Assembly (NCBI GenBank): GCA_964637165.1
Contig: CAZWVI010000001.1
Location: 62,001-126,000 of the forward strand
Length of the DNA stretch: 64,000 bases
Origin: CAZWVI01 sp964637165
Lineage (GTDB): Bacteria; Planctomycetota; UBA1135
Reading direction: 5' to 3'
Both the position numbers and the translations under genes were made by a program. The notes beneath the pieces were generated by a model. It saw only the letters and a list, made by a program, of their open reading frames with translations. It was not told the DNA's origin and did no database searches. Every line of letters starts with the position of its first letter. Within the stretch, counting starts at the first letter, position 1. Positions 7,769-16,708 of the stretch are shown here, in pieces.

Positions 7769-10654
7769 TTATTGACGGTTCTTGAGCCATTTAAGAATGT
7801 TTGCTAGGTCAGCGCCGGCTGCTTCCTCCCCGAGGTCGGGGGCTAAGCGCTCAATGCTACTGATTAGGTTCGTGTGACGACCAGCAAAAGTGGTGTCCGA
7901 AGTAGACCGCTTGTAAAGCAAGTATGCGTATTGCATACGAGCTTGCCAATAAGGGGCGTGTTCGAATTTGCTAACGTTATTATCATTAGCGTCCTTTTCG
8001 GCTAGTTGGGTAAGGGTAGTAATTAGGGTTGTGGCCTTCTCGTAACTTTCAAGTCCACCGATTCCTTCAACTTCAACAACACGGCCTTCGCGAATAACTG
8101 GCCAGCCAACCAAAACCTTTGCGGCGGCATTAATCACTCGCAAGTTGTTGGGTTTCTTGTCCAGCAGTTCGTCAATGATTGGACCCGCTTGAGCAGTGTT
8201 AAATTGCATCAGGTAAGCATCGACCAAATCTAATTGAGCAAAGAAGCGATTGCTACTTGAGAAGGATTTGTCATCAGCAAAGTTGACAATGATTTTTTCT
8301 AGAAGAGTAGTGGCTGCAGCTGGTTGCTGAATGTCTAAACGAAGGCGAGCTTCCTTAAGAAGGTTCTGCCAAGCTACTTTGCCGGCGCGGTTATTTGCTA
8401 CTCCTAGGTAGTCAGTCGCAGTGGTTAGCAAACCGAGTTTCACTTTTTCGTCAGTCTCACTGTCAGCGCGTTTACTCCAAAAACCGAACATGTAGTGGGC
8501 AGCTTGCGAAATACGCGAGTCTGGATATCCACCGCTAAGTAGTGATTCGTAGGCGCTAGTGGCGGCCGCATCGTCACCCAAGGCTAAGTGTGCTTCAAGC
8601 ATCGAGACAATTGCCGCTGCTGCGTAACTGCGTTGCTCAGGATAGCGATCAGGGAATCCAGAGTATGAGTCAAGAACGCCTTGCCAATGAATATCTTGAC
8701 CGGCTTTAGCTTGTTTGTATCGTGTTTGGCCACGATAGAAATCTGCTTGAGATGTTGCGTCTTTTCTGGTCTTACGTCCGCGTGCGTCCTGAGGAGTGTT
8801 GTCAGGATTTTGCGTGAAAACTTCTAAGTAGTCATTGAAAATGCGGAAGGCTTCATCGCCAGCGCTGGCTTGCCAGGCAAGTTTGCGAAATTCGCACATG
8901 CCAATTTGCACCATGGCATTTTCAAAATAGCGACTTCCACGTTCAATTTTTTGGTAACTTGCAATGGAAGTGTTTAAGGCTTTTAGTGCTGCAGTAACTT
9001 CAGTGGATCCCTTTGCCTTACCGCGTGCTGCTCGGCCTTTATCTTTAGCCAAGCTGTAGTCTGATTGAGCTGCGTTCCAGATTGCTTGGTCTGGTGCGCC
9101 GCCGGTACTGGAAGCCGAGACTGCCGCAATCGAATCTTTAAAAAATCGATCAAGAGCGGCGTCGCCAGGGTTGGAGCTGCGGAATTTGTCGGCTAGCTTC
9201 ATCCAAGCCTCAGCATTCTTAGCAGCGAACTCCTCGTCATCTGGGAAAAGTTCAAATCCTAATTGGTGACTAACAGCAGCTTCTAAATCTTGTTCTAGGT
9301 AGGAGTAAGAACGGGCAAGGTAGTAGTAGGTGGCCGCGCCGAATTCGTCTGTTTGGCGACTTTTTCCTAAGCGGGTTAGGAGTAATAAAAACCCATCGCG
9401 TGCTTTGGCAAACTCTTTTTGAAAGTAAGCACCCTCAGCTGCAGAGTAAGCAACCCCGAGGTCAATTTTGGCATCTTCTGGGGCCGCGGCAATTGCTAGA
9501 CCCATTACCTCGTTTGCATCGAGGCGCAGGCGGCTGGTTTCATTTTCACGAGCAACCAATTCGGCAACGGCGATCGCTTCAGCAAAATTTCCGCTGCGCA
9601 CTTGATTGCGTGCTACTAATAACAAAACCCGGTAGCCACTTTGGGAGAGGAATACACCCTCGTCATCAACCCATTGACGGAAAGTTTCGCCCAAGGTTAC
9701 CGCATCTGCGGCGCGTCCCCATTTGGGGTAAAGCTTCATCATGCCTAAGTAGGCATCTTGTTGAACTTCGCGGCGGCCATCTACTTCAGCATCGGCCATT
9801 TCGTGGCCTTCTGGCACGGAGTTTTCAATGACGTGAAGATAGAAGGCTTCAGACTCTTCGAAAGTCATGTCGGCATCTTCGTTTTTGCCACGCGCCAATT
9901 CGGCTTCAGCGCGCAAAACATAAGTGTCGGCCATTTGTTTGTAGGCCATGAATCCAGGACGCGAGGAATCGCCAGCTAGCAAGGCGAAGTCCTCAAATAA
10001 CTCTAAGCATTTTTGGGAACGTTCCAGGCGTTCAATGGTGCTTGGGTCGTAGGCAGCCGCCCAGAAGTAGAATATTTGGGCTTTAAAGTATTTCGCCGGA
10101 AAGTAAGCGGTGTAACGCAGAGAATCTTTCTCGTCGCCACTGGCCATGCTTTCCCATTGGCTAATAATTTTATCTAGTCCATCTTTAGCGGCTAGGAATA
10201 AGGTGTTGGCCTTTTCCGTTAGGGCGCTGCGCTCCTCCGAACCAACCGGGAGATTGACAATTTCAATCTGTAAGGCGGAGCCGTATTGAAAAGCTAATTC
10301 CCCAAGTGCTACTTGGGCGTTGGTGGCTAGTCGCGCCGGCGGCGAGTCCGCCAAGAAATCGGCGTAGGCACTTGCCGCTGCATTGAGCGCTTCAAGCTTT
10401 TGCTCGGGGTTAGCGCGGCGCGCAGTAGCTTTGCGAACGTCACAGCGAGCGAGCAACAACTCACTACGTCCAGCACCGCTAGCATTTTTCAATGCCTTGG
10501 ATAGGACCTCCTCGGCCATTTCGTCAAAGCCAAGTTCAGTGGTCAAAGCGCGCGCGAAGTTAGCTTCGCGGCGGAGATGGAGATCGCCGGCCGGCTCCTG
10601 GAGGGGAGCTGGTAGGCAGAAGAGAAGCGTAGCCGTGGCTAGCATGCCTAGCAT
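7769..10654 (-). CDS. Large secreted TPR-repeat protein
   Basis: A 961-residue protein with an N-terminal signal (MLGMLATATLLFCLP) and then almost entirely helical TPR-like repeats. Visible repeat cores include YYYLARSYSYLEQDLEAAV and YFPAKYFKAQIFYFWAAAY. No catalytic motif is recognisable. It resembles long outer-membrane/periplasmic TPR proteins that act as scaffolds for secretion or for TonB/Tol-like machines. It stops two bases before the next TPR gene. A perfect 11-bp hairpin (10694-10722) lies between it and the secretin upstream. ATG codons at residues 1 and 4 are both possible starts. Its role in the putative secretin motor is inferred from position only. Confidence 0.75.
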   Translation of the reverse strand: MLGMLATATLLFCLPAPLQEPAGDLHLRREANFARALTTELGFDEMAEEVLSKALKNASGAGRSELLLARCDVRKATARRANPEQKLEALNAAASAYADFLADSPPARLATNAQVALGELAFQYGSALQIEIVNLPVGSEERSALTEKANTLFLAAKDGLDKIISQWESMASGDEKDSLRYTAYFPAKYFKAQIFYFWAAAYDPSTIERLERSQKCLELFEDFALLAGDSSRPGFMAYKQMADTYVLRAEAELARGKNEDADMTFEESEAFYLHVIENSVPEGHEMADAEVDGRREVQQDAYLGMMKLYPKWGRAADAVTLGETFRQWVDDEGVFLSQSGYRVLLLVARNQVRSGNFAEAIAVAELVARENETSRLRLDANEVMGLAIAAAPEDAKIDLGVAYSAAEGAYFQKEFAKARDGFLLLLTRLGKSRQTDEFGAATYYYLARSYSYLEQDLEAAVSHQLGFELFPDDEEFAAKNAEAWMKLADKFRSSNPGDAALDRFFKDSIAAVSASSTGGAPDQAIWNAAQSDYSLAKDKGRAARGKAKGSTEVTAALKALNTSIASYQKIERGSRYFENAMVQIGMCEFRKLAWQASAGDEAFRIFNDYLEVFTQNPDNTPQDARGRKTRKDATSQADFYRGQTRYKQAKAGQDIHWQGVLDSYSGFPDRYPEQRSYAAAAIVSMLEAHLALGDDAAATSAYESLLSGGYPDSRISQAAHYMFGFWSKRADSETDEKVKLGLLTTATDYLGVANNRAGKVAWQNLLKEARLRLDIQQPAAATTLLEKIIVNFADDKSFSSSNRFFAQLDLVDAYLMQFNTAQAGPIIDELLDKKPNNLRVINAAAKVLVGWPVIREGRVVEVEGIGGLESYEKATTLITTLTQLAEKDANDNNVSKFEHAPYWQARMQYAYLLYKRSTSDTTFAGRHTNLISSIERLAPDLGEEAAGADLANILKWLKNRQ

Positions 10655-10693
10655 TCCGTGGTTTGGTGCAGGTGTGGGGGTGGGGAAACTGAA

Positions 10694-10722
10694 GTCGGCC
10701 GAGGCTTAAATCCTCGGCCGAC
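10694..10722 (-). terminator. Intercistronic hairpin after secretin copy 1
   Basis: GTCGGCCGAGG (10694-10704) and CCTCGGCCGAC (10712-10722) form a perfect 11-bp stem with a 7-nt loop. In the minus-strand direction it is followed only by TTCAGTTTCCCC, a weak T-tract. Partial termination or 3'-end protection of the secretin message is more likely than full termination. Confidence 0.5.
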
Positions 10723-10731
10723 ATTTAGCAA

Positions 10732-13377
10732 CTACTGGGCAGAGCCCGGTGTAGCTGATGGTTCGAATTCTTCAGGCACGATAATCCGTGCGGATAGAAG
10801 AATGATCAGTTTCTGGTAGGACTCGTACTCGCCTTTCCGTGAAAAGAAGAAGGAGAGAATTGGAATCCGGTTAAGAATTGGGATGCCTGATTCTAGGTTT
10901 TGTTGATTAATCACTTTCATTCCACCAAGTAGCAAGGTGCCACCGTCTGGAATCATCACGCTGGTTGAAATCTTTTGCAGTTCCAACTCTGGCAATTGCA
11001 TTGTTACAGGTGAACCAGTTCCAAGTGATGTTTGGAATGAAGGGATTGGTCGAACTAGAGTCGCAACAGTTGGGCGAACATCAACGTAAGTGAAACGGCG
11101 GTCAGCTGAGACTACCGGTCGCACGTCGAGATACACACCGTCGCGGGCAACCCGAACAATCGGGTCAGCAATCGCCGCAGCTTGGGCGATTTCAACGTCA
11201 AAGTCACCAACGTATGAAACTTGGTTGGCAACTGTAAGGGTCGCACGTTGAGTATTTGAAACAGTAAGAGTTGATTCAGTTAGAACTTCACGTCGCTCAG
11301 ACTTTTCAACTGCGCGCAACACCATGTTGAGTTGGGTGTCATCAAGGAATGTGTACTGCAAGCTTAAACCGCCAGAGCCCACCAAGCCTTCTTCGCTACC
11401 TAAACCTGAATCGTACAGGTGCTCAGTGCGTGAGATGATGTTGACGTTATCGCCAGCTTCACGGAAGTACATTCCTGAATCATTGCCAGTACCCAAGGTG
11501 CCAGGGGCGCCAGGTGAGCCTGGGTCAGTTCCGAAATCGTCGAAGACAAAATCATCTCCTTTACCAGAGATTCCAGATGTTGAATCATCGCCAAGTCCGC
11601 GGAAGTCAACTCCAATGTCTTGCAAGAATGAATCTTCAACTTTTAAGAAGCGAACTTTGATGTCCACCATAATGTTTGAAGACTTGCGCAAATCTTCCAA
11701 GAGGCTCTTGATTCTTTCTTGGGTTGAAGGCGGCGCGTTAACAATCAACGTACCATTTTCAATTGCGACAGTTGCAGTGTCGTCCCATGAGTCAGGCTCA
11801 ATGTTCTCTTGGATGGCAGCCAGCAAATCATCCTCAGTAAGAACTTTTGCTTCGCGTTCAGGCAATTCTTCTTCAACTAATTCAATGCCACCAGAAGGGG
11901 CAAGGTTTACATCAGTTCCGACAAAGTCTTTAATTGGCCGAACAATGTCACGTACTTCAAACTTGTTGAGAATGTTGCCGCCGACTGATTCTTCAGAACT
12001 CATTACATTGACCACGCCATTACGAATAACAAAACGCAATTGACCTTGGGTCATGTCTTCGATGATGGAAAGGATTTGCGAGACTGGCATCGCACGAGTG
12101 AAGGCCAAGTTAATAGTCTTTACATCTTCGTCCATGTCTTCACGTACAGCCCGCGAAACTACAAAGTTGACTCGAGTGTAGGCGGCTAAGTTGTCAGCAA
12201 TTTCTTCAATTGTGTTTTCAAAGCGCGCTTCAATTCGAGTTGCGTCCAGTAGATTTTGGATTGCTGCTTCACTTGGGTCGGCCCCAGTTGCTGAAACCAT
12301 CTTGTCTAGTGATTCTCGCTTAAGCACTGTGTTGCGCCAGTAATCGATGTCATGCTCGATAATGTTCTTTGGCGGCACAGCCATGGTGCGCAATTCATCA
12401 AAAGTAGCTTTCCATTGCTGACGGAAAGATGTGTCAGTTTCACGTTGACGGTTAGCGTGCCAAGCAGCGTTAGCTACTTCACGTAAGCCCAGTGCGTCTT
12501 GGTTGCGTGGATCCAATTCAAGTAAGGCGTCAAGCACCTTGACTGAATCGTTGTAATGACCTTGTGTGAACTTTTGGTTTGCGTCTTGGAATAAAGTTCG
12601 TACTCGGTTGCTTAAGTAGTTCTCGCGTGCGTCACGAGTCGCTTGTGCTTCTTGTTTGGCAGCAGCGGCTTCGGCTGAGCGTTGCGCGGTGAAGTAATCA
12701 CTGCGCGCTTGGCTGGCTTCACTTAATTTTGATGCAACTAAGTTGTAGTCCAATGAACCGGCGGCCAAACTTGGTGAGGTGCGAAGAGCCATCTCAGCAG
12801 CTTGGTAAGAGCTCACGGCTGAATCAAAGTCGCCAGTCGCCATGGATGAATCGCCATCTTTGATTAGGCCTTCAACATGGATACGACGATTCGCGCGGCG
12901 CAGCTGAGCTTGGGTGATGCGGTCTTCGGCTGAATCTACATCCCATGCACCACCAGCAAGCTGTTGTTCGCAACGACGTAAGCCATCGCGGCCATCACGG
13001 CTGTTCGGGTCAAGGTCGAGGGCATCGGCGTAAAGCATCGCGGCACCTTTGTAGTCTCCACGTTGGAACGCTTCATCGGCCTGGGCAATAAACTGTCCAC
13101 TTAGTAGACGAGCTTTTGCCTGATGGCGGTCAAGTTGGGCGCGCTCGTCAGAAACCGGCGCTTGAGGCGCAGGGTCTTGAACAGCAACAGGTGTTGGGGC
13201 TGCGGGCGCAGCAGTGGGTGTGACCTCTACAGACGGCTCGGCTGGAGCTTCGGCAGATTCTTCGCTATCGGCCCAAGAGCCGAAATCGTCGAGAAACCAC
13301 TCCTCGTCATTAGACTGGCAAGAAGCCAGAACGAGGGCGGGGAGCATGAACAGGGGGAACCGGTATTTGCGCATCAA
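10732..13377 (-). CDS. TPR-containing lipo-secretin, copy 1
   Basis: A predicted outer-membrane secretin of 881 residues. The N terminus MMRKYRFPLFMLPALVLASC is a lipoprotein signal with lipobox LASC followed by Gln, which favours outer-membrane sorting. An acidic and Pro-rich linker (~30-70) precedes TPR-like repeats (~80-310; GDYKGAAMLYADALDLDPNS is a clear TPR). Then come an N0/STN-like domain, a secretin N domain (VNVMSSEE), and the C-terminal secretin domain with VMIPDGGTLLLGGM and GIPILNRIPILSFFF. It follows PilM/N-, PilO- and FnIII-like genes, exactly where a PilQ/GspD secretin would stand. An 8-base C tract (13426-13433) lies about 50 bases upstream. It is a paralogue of 2128-4782. 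Confidence 0.88.
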   Translation of the reverse strand: MMRKYRFPLFMLPALVLASCQSNDEEWFLDDFGSWADSEESAEAPAEPSVEVTPTAAPAAPTPVAVQDPAPQAPVSDERAQLDRHQAKARLLSGQFIAQADEAFQRGDYKGAAMLYADALDLDPNSRDGRDGLRRCEQQLAGGAWDVDSAEDRITQAQLRRANRRIHVEGLIKDGDSSMATGDFDSAVSSYQAAEMALRTSPSLAAGSLDYNLVASKLSEASQARSDYFTAQRSAEAAAAKQEAQATRDARENYLSNRVRTLFQDANQKFTQGHYNDSVKVLDALLELDPRNQDALGLREVANAAWHANRQRETDTSFRQQWKATFDELRTMAVPPKNIIEHDIDYWRNTVLKRESLDKMVSATGADPSEAAIQNLLDATRIEARFENTIEEIADNLAAYTRVNFVVSRAVREDMDEDVKTINLAFTRAMPVSQILSIIEDMTQGQLRFVIRNGVVNVMSSEESVGGNILNKFEVRDIVRPIKDFVGTDVNLAPSGGIELVEEELPEREAKVLTEDDLLAAIQENIEPDSWDDTATVAIENGTLIVNAPPSTQERIKSLLEDLRKSSNIMVDIKVRFLKVEDSFLQDIGVDFRGLGDDSTSGISGKGDDFVFDDFGTDPGSPGAPGTLGTGNDSGMYFREAGDNVNIISRTEHLYDSGLGSEEGLVGSGGLSLQYTFLDDTQLNMVLRAVEKSERREVLTESTLTVSNTQRATLTVANQVSYVGDFDVEIAQAAAIADPIVRVARDGVYLDVRPVVSADRRFTYVDVRPTVATLVRPIPSFQTSLGTGSPVTMQLPELELQKISTSVMIPDGGTLLLGGMKVINQQNLESGIPILNRIPILSFFFSRKGEYESYQKLIILLSARIIVPEEFEPSATPGSAQ

Positions 13378-13455
13378 GCTTTATGCGGTGTTAAGTGAAG
13401 TAACTGCTGGCCGTTTGGCCTTTTAGGGGGGGGACAAGGATCTGAACCAAGGAGA

Positions 13456-14382
13456 TTACTCGAGACTTAGAGGTAGTAGTAGTTCTAGGTCGAGAGCAGT
13501 TCCACAAGGATCCGTAAGACGCATGCTTGCAAGCAAGCGAGACTGGTCCAACGAGCGGGTACGCTCGGCTGGACGCCCCTCGATTATGACCCTGCGGCCC
13601 AATGCGTCAAAGCGAGGAATACTAGTTTGTACGGAGATGGTGGTATCACGGACATTCAAACCTTCTAAAACCCACTCAGTATTTCCAATAGGAGCGCCTG
13701 GCCAGGCCTTGAAAGGACCTAATTGTGGCCGTCCTGGCCGATTCAGGAAAAGCATAATTGAGCCATCTTCAGTGAGACCTTCAGTTGTCCAATTCGTCCG
13801 CCTTGGCATGGTCGCGGTGGCCGCAACTGGCGCGGATTCAGCACGTACCTGAGAACCGTCAAGAACGCTACTCGGGCGGTTCAATATAGTTCTTAGCCTA
13901 TATCTGTAAGGTGTTCCCTCACAGTCGATTACGTCAAAATATTCATTCTTTTTTGTGCTTCCGAGCGGGGTCGCTGAACCGTCTCCAGCCCATCTCGTCA
14001 GCTTGTATTCAAGGCCATTGATGGGGTTGCGTATATCAGCAACCCAGGTAAGGCTGATTCCACCTGTTTGAGGCGAAGCGGTGAAGTCAATAGGCGGGTA
14101 AACCTGTGAAATGTCATCAAGGTCGGCGGTGTTGGACGAGGATGTTGTGGTGAAAACGCCAAATGTTTTTCTGCTAGGACGAACTTTGCGGCCACTTTTT
14201 TTAATGAATTTAGAAAAATTTTGGCTGGCGGCAAAAATTTGCTCTGAACTTACGACTCCACTTGGTGAATCAGAGTTTGTGGCCGGCGCTACTGCGGTTG
14301 GAGTTGGCAGGAAAGTAAGAACGGCAAATAGCAGGAGCGAAATCGCTGCGGTCACAATCGCCAGAAATCTATTGACCGACAT
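13456..14382 (-). CDS. Inner-membrane-anchored protein with fibronectin type III-like domain (PilP/GspC position)
   Basis: A 308-residue protein with one N-terminal membrane helix (about residues 8-26, FLAIVTAAISLLLFAVL), a Ser/Thr/Pro-rich linker, and an FnIII-like beta domain at about 92-180 (IDFTASPQTGGISLTWV...YRYRLRTI). A C-terminal beta-rich region follows. It overlaps the PilO-like gene by 14 bases and precedes the secretin gene. PilP or GspC, the inner-membrane proteins that touch the secretin N0 domain, are encoded at this place in type IV pilus/type II loci. I see no direct PilP or GspC sequence match, so the equivalence is inferred from topology and order. Confidence 0.65.
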   Translation of the reverse strand: MSVNRFLAIVTAAISLLLFAVLTFLPTPTAVAPATNSDSPSGVVSSEQIFAASQNFSKFIKKSGRKVRPSRKTFGVFTTTSSSNTADLDDISQVYPPIDFTASPQTGGISLTWVADIRNPINGLEYKLTRWAGDGSATPLGSTKKNEYFDVIDCEGTPYRYRLRTILNRPSSVLDGSQVRAESAPVAATATMPRRTNWTTEGLTEDGSIMLFLNRPGRPQLGPFKAWPGAPIGNTEWVLEGLNVRDTTISVQTSIPRFDALGRRVIIEGRPAERTRSLDQSRLLASMRLTDPCGTALDLELLLPLSLE

Positions 14383-14935
14383 TGTTCAAAATTTGTTTTA
14401 CGCTAAACACTCTCATGGTGAAATCTAATTCAAGACCATCTCCGTTTTCGCTGATAGAAATATGGACGGGATCGCTTAAATAACCAAGGCGTTCAGGCAT
14501 TTCAAGTAAGTGGAAGCAAAACGGAAGTAGGCTTGCGCTGCTGCCAGAAGCATTTAACTTAAGTTCGATGCATGAAAGTGATGCAAGATGTTTGATTGAC
14601 AAGCCATTTGCGTGCCCATCTCGACCAAGTCCAAGCTCGGTCCATCGTTCTAACTCAAGTCGCGCTAATTGACCAAGAAAGGGAGTCGCTAGTGATTCAC
14701 TGCCGGCTAAATCGCTAAGACCCCAATCGCTTAAGCGCGTTTTAATTTGACTAACACTTGCCGCTGACGCAGCTTTGCCTAAAGTCGGCAAATACCAATC
14801 GTGATATTCCTCGATTGCCGGCGTCGAAGTCTTTTGTGAAGTTACAGTTTGTGGCAATGAAGTTGAACGATGCCACCACTGCTGGGCAAGAGCAATGTTG
14901 AATCCAATTAGGAGTGAGCAGAATATGTATTTCAA
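14369..14935 (-). CDS. PilO/GspM-like inner-membrane platform protein
   Basis: 188 residues, starting at TTG 14935-14933, which overlaps the stop of the upstream gene as TTGA. It has a short membrane helix at the extreme N terminus (residues 3-17), a helical linker, and a C-terminal ferredoxin-like fold. The pattern IELKLNASGSSASLLPFCFHLL followed by LEMPERLGYLSDPVHI, read as consecutive strand-helix-strand elements, is typical of PilO. The family aligns the inner-membrane ring with PilN and PilP. Sequence identity to known PilO is low, so the call rests on fold pattern, size and position between the PilM/N-like gene and the secretin. Confidence 0.65.
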   Translation of the reverse strand: MKYIFCSLLIGFNIALAQQWWHRSTSLPQTVTSQKTSTPAIEEYHDWYLPTLGKAASAASVSQIKTRLSDWGLSDLAGSESLATPFLGQLARLELERWTELGLGRDGHANGLSIKHLASLSCIELKLNASGSSASLLPFCFHLLEMPERLGYLSDPVHISISENGDGLELDFTMRVFSVKQILNNVGQ

Positions 14936-16008
14936 AATTTATTCCGCTGATTGCTAACCCGACCGATTAAAACTCGGGGATCATGTTGACTTGAATTAAG
15001 TTTCATCGTCTCGATTAAATCAGTGTACTTAATTTTGTCGTTATCGCTGCGTGTTAGGCGTAAATGCACTTCACGGCTGGCGATGCCCGAGGATAATTCG
15101 ATGTGGCTTAATGATTGAGCAGGTGCATGCTTTAGGATTTCGTCGAGGGCATCAATAGTTGCCATCCGCCTTTCGAGTAAACGGTCGATTTCGAGTGGTA
15201 ATTCGCCTAAACGGCGCAATCTGGGCATTTCGTCAGCAACTTGAGTTGAGCTTTCTTGCTCAGTTGTAAGAAGTGATTTTTGTTGGGTTTGATTAATCCA
15301 AAAGTTGAAAAGACTAAAGCTTGTTGCCAGCAAAACGCTCGCTAACCAAATCCGGTCAAGCGAAGATTTTTTAACTGGAGTTAGCGCTCCGTGTCGGGTT
15401 GGATTTTGCGCAAAAATAGCGGCACCTAAGGCTGCACGATTGGCTCCGTGTTCTTGCGGCGTGCTTTCAATTCTGATAGCTTTATATTTCTTGGCAACAC
15501 TTTCGAAAAGTAATTCTTGGCCACCAGCATTGGGCTCGGTTGCAATAACAATAGTGTTGATCGTGTGTGGGATACTTCGACATATTTTTGCAAAAACTTG
15601 ATCAATCGACCCGTCGCGACTTTCGCGGCAATGAAAACTATCGCCGGGTGTTGCGGCACTGCAGTGAAGTGCATCATCGCTTAACCAGAGGTGTAAGTCG
15701 TTGTCGGTGAAACGGCCACATTCCCAATCCCAGCTTGCGGCTGCGACCGCCGGATGAACTAGACAGCTTGGGTGCGGACGTATTAATGGCCAACGTTTTG
15801 GAAGTTGGCTTGGCCGGTGATTACCATCACAAATGCTGACTCCCCAGTTCAAGTGATGTCCAGCGCATAAACTTTTATAAAGTTGAGTTAGGTTTTTTAA
15901 GTTGGATTGGCCAGCTGAAATAACGCTTGGTGCTTGTTGCGGCAAACACTCGAGTAATGCCCAATCAACTTGAGTGCCGTTTAAGTGGAATCCTAATGAC
16001 TTAACCAT
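14932..16008 (-). CDS. PilM-PilN-like fusion (GspL-like) inner-membrane protein
   Basis: 358 residues. The N-terminal ~220 residues resemble a degenerate actin-like PilM/GspL cytoplasmic domain: it starts MVKSLGFHLNGTQVDWALLE, contains INTIVIATEPNAGG, and ends near NRAALGAAIFAQNP. One membrane helix at about 227-245 (IWLASVLLATSFSLFNFWI) is followed by a coiled stretch and a small PilN-like alpha/beta domain (VHLRLTRSDNDKIKYTDLI). PilM and PilN are separate proteins in classical pili, while GspL is the fused form; this looks like the GspL architecture. It overlaps the UDG-like gene by 8 bases and the PilO-like gene by 4. The recruiter role for a hexameric ATPase is open, because no such ATPase is encoded here. 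Confidence 0.65.
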   Translation of the reverse strand: MVKSLGFHLNGTQVDWALLECLPQQAPSVISAGQSNLKNLTQLYKSLCAGHHLNWGVSICDGNHRPSQLPKRWPLIRPHPSCLVHPAVAAASWDWECGRFTDNDLHLWLSDDALHCSAATPGDSFHCRESRDGSIDQVFAKICRSIPHTINTIVIATEPNAGGQELLFESVAKKYKAIRIESTPQEHGANRAALGAAIFAQNPTRHGALTPVKKSSLDRIWLASVLLATSFSLFNFWINQTQQKSLLTTEQESSTQVADEMPRLRRLGELPLEIDRLLERRMATIDALDEILKHAPAQSLSHIELSSGIASREVHLRLTRSDNDKIKYTDLIETMKLNSSQHDPRVLIGRVSNQRNKF

Positions 16009-16654
16009 TAGTTTTCGGTAGGGCGTGGATACCTAAAAAACGCATCGCCACTTGCAAATCCTGCCAGCTGGCAGCTTTGAGTGCGGGCTGTTCGACAAGT
16101 TGCAGTGGGTGATAACTGGCAATTATTGGAATGTTAGAATCCTGCATACGCTGTAGTTGTCCGCGCGCATCTTCCAAATTTGTCACATTGGGAACCAGGG
16201 CTTTGATTGACTGCTCGCCCATAGCGATTATTAATTTGGGGTTGGCAGCCAGTAATAATTGTTGAAATGGTGAAGCGTCACCGTCCATCCAGCAGGCGAA
16301 AACGGTGGCACGGGGCAATTTCATGCCGCTTTCAAGCATTTTGGCAAGAAGTTCACCTGACTCACCGGAATAAATATTTTGACCTCGGCCGTTGTTGTCA
16401 GGCGCATCAAGGATCAAGAATAGTTGCGCATTGGGGTCGCCCTCACCATTTAAAGTGGCTATTTCTGCAGTTGGAACCGAGGAATCGGCAATTGGTGGCT
16501 TGGCGCGAGGGCTATCTTGGATAAAATCACCGAGCCCAATTTGCTCCAATTCTTCCAGCAACAGGGCGCAGGCGGCCCGTTGTAGCTGGTCGGGAGGAGG
16601 GGGGTGACTCATGTTCTGTATTGTGGCGTATTTCTGAAGGGACTCAAGCCACAA
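16001..16654 (-). CDS. Uracil-DNA glycosylase family 4/5-like protein, iron-sulfur ligands missing
   Basis: 217 residues (203 if the ATG at 16612 is used). The UDG fold is indicated by three features: LFLILDAPDNNGRGQNIYSG then GESGELLAKML, in the place of the family-4 GEAPG...G..GxLL motif; PKLIIAMGEQSIKAL; and the C-terminal HP motif ASYHPLQLVEQPALKAA, matching the usual HPS..LL. Family 4 enzymes carry four Cys for a 4Fe-4S cluster, but only two Cys are visible here (CALLLEE and FACWMDGD), so the cluster is probably absent. The motif-1 acidic residues are also altered. It overlaps the PilM/N-like gene by 8 bases and appears to be the first gene of the block. Glycosylase activity is uncertain. 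Confidence 0.6.
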   Translation of the reverse strand: MWLESLQKYATIQNMSHPPPPDQLQRAACALLLEELEQIGLGDFIQDSPRAKPPIADSSVPTAEIATLNGEGDPNAQLFLILDAPDNNGRGQNIYSGESGELLAKMLESGMKLPRATVFACWMDGDASPFQQLLLAANPKLIIAMGEQSIKALVPNVTNLEDARGQLQRMQDSNIPIIASYHPLQLVEQPALKAASWQDLQVAMRFLGIHALPKTNG

Positions 16655-16697
16655 TTGGGTTTGCGTTAAAGCGTGGAATTTCGTAAACTTGCGCGGC

Positions 16698-16703
16698 TAA
16701 GAT
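16698..16703 (+). promoter_or_regulatory. Putative -10 element of the SPOR-like gene (leaderless)
   Basis: TAAGAT ends five bases before the ATG at 16709. It lies in the short divergent gap between the UDG-like gene and this gene. The match is 4 of 6, the -35 is unclear and there is no Shine-Dalgarno site, which together suggest a leaderless transcript. Confidence 0.3.
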
Positions 16704-16708
16704 TCGGC

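Noticed and set aside
11324..12043. Long antisense frame (239 codons) inside secretin copy 1
   Set aside because: Low-complexity Ser/Pro/Lys translation with no motif; it mirrors the codon usage of the secretin gene, whose domains are clear.
13405..13425. GGCC-GTTT-GGCC mini-hairpin before secretin 1
   Set aside because: Only four base pairs; on the minus strand, where the genes run, no T-run follows, and no plus-strand gene ends there.
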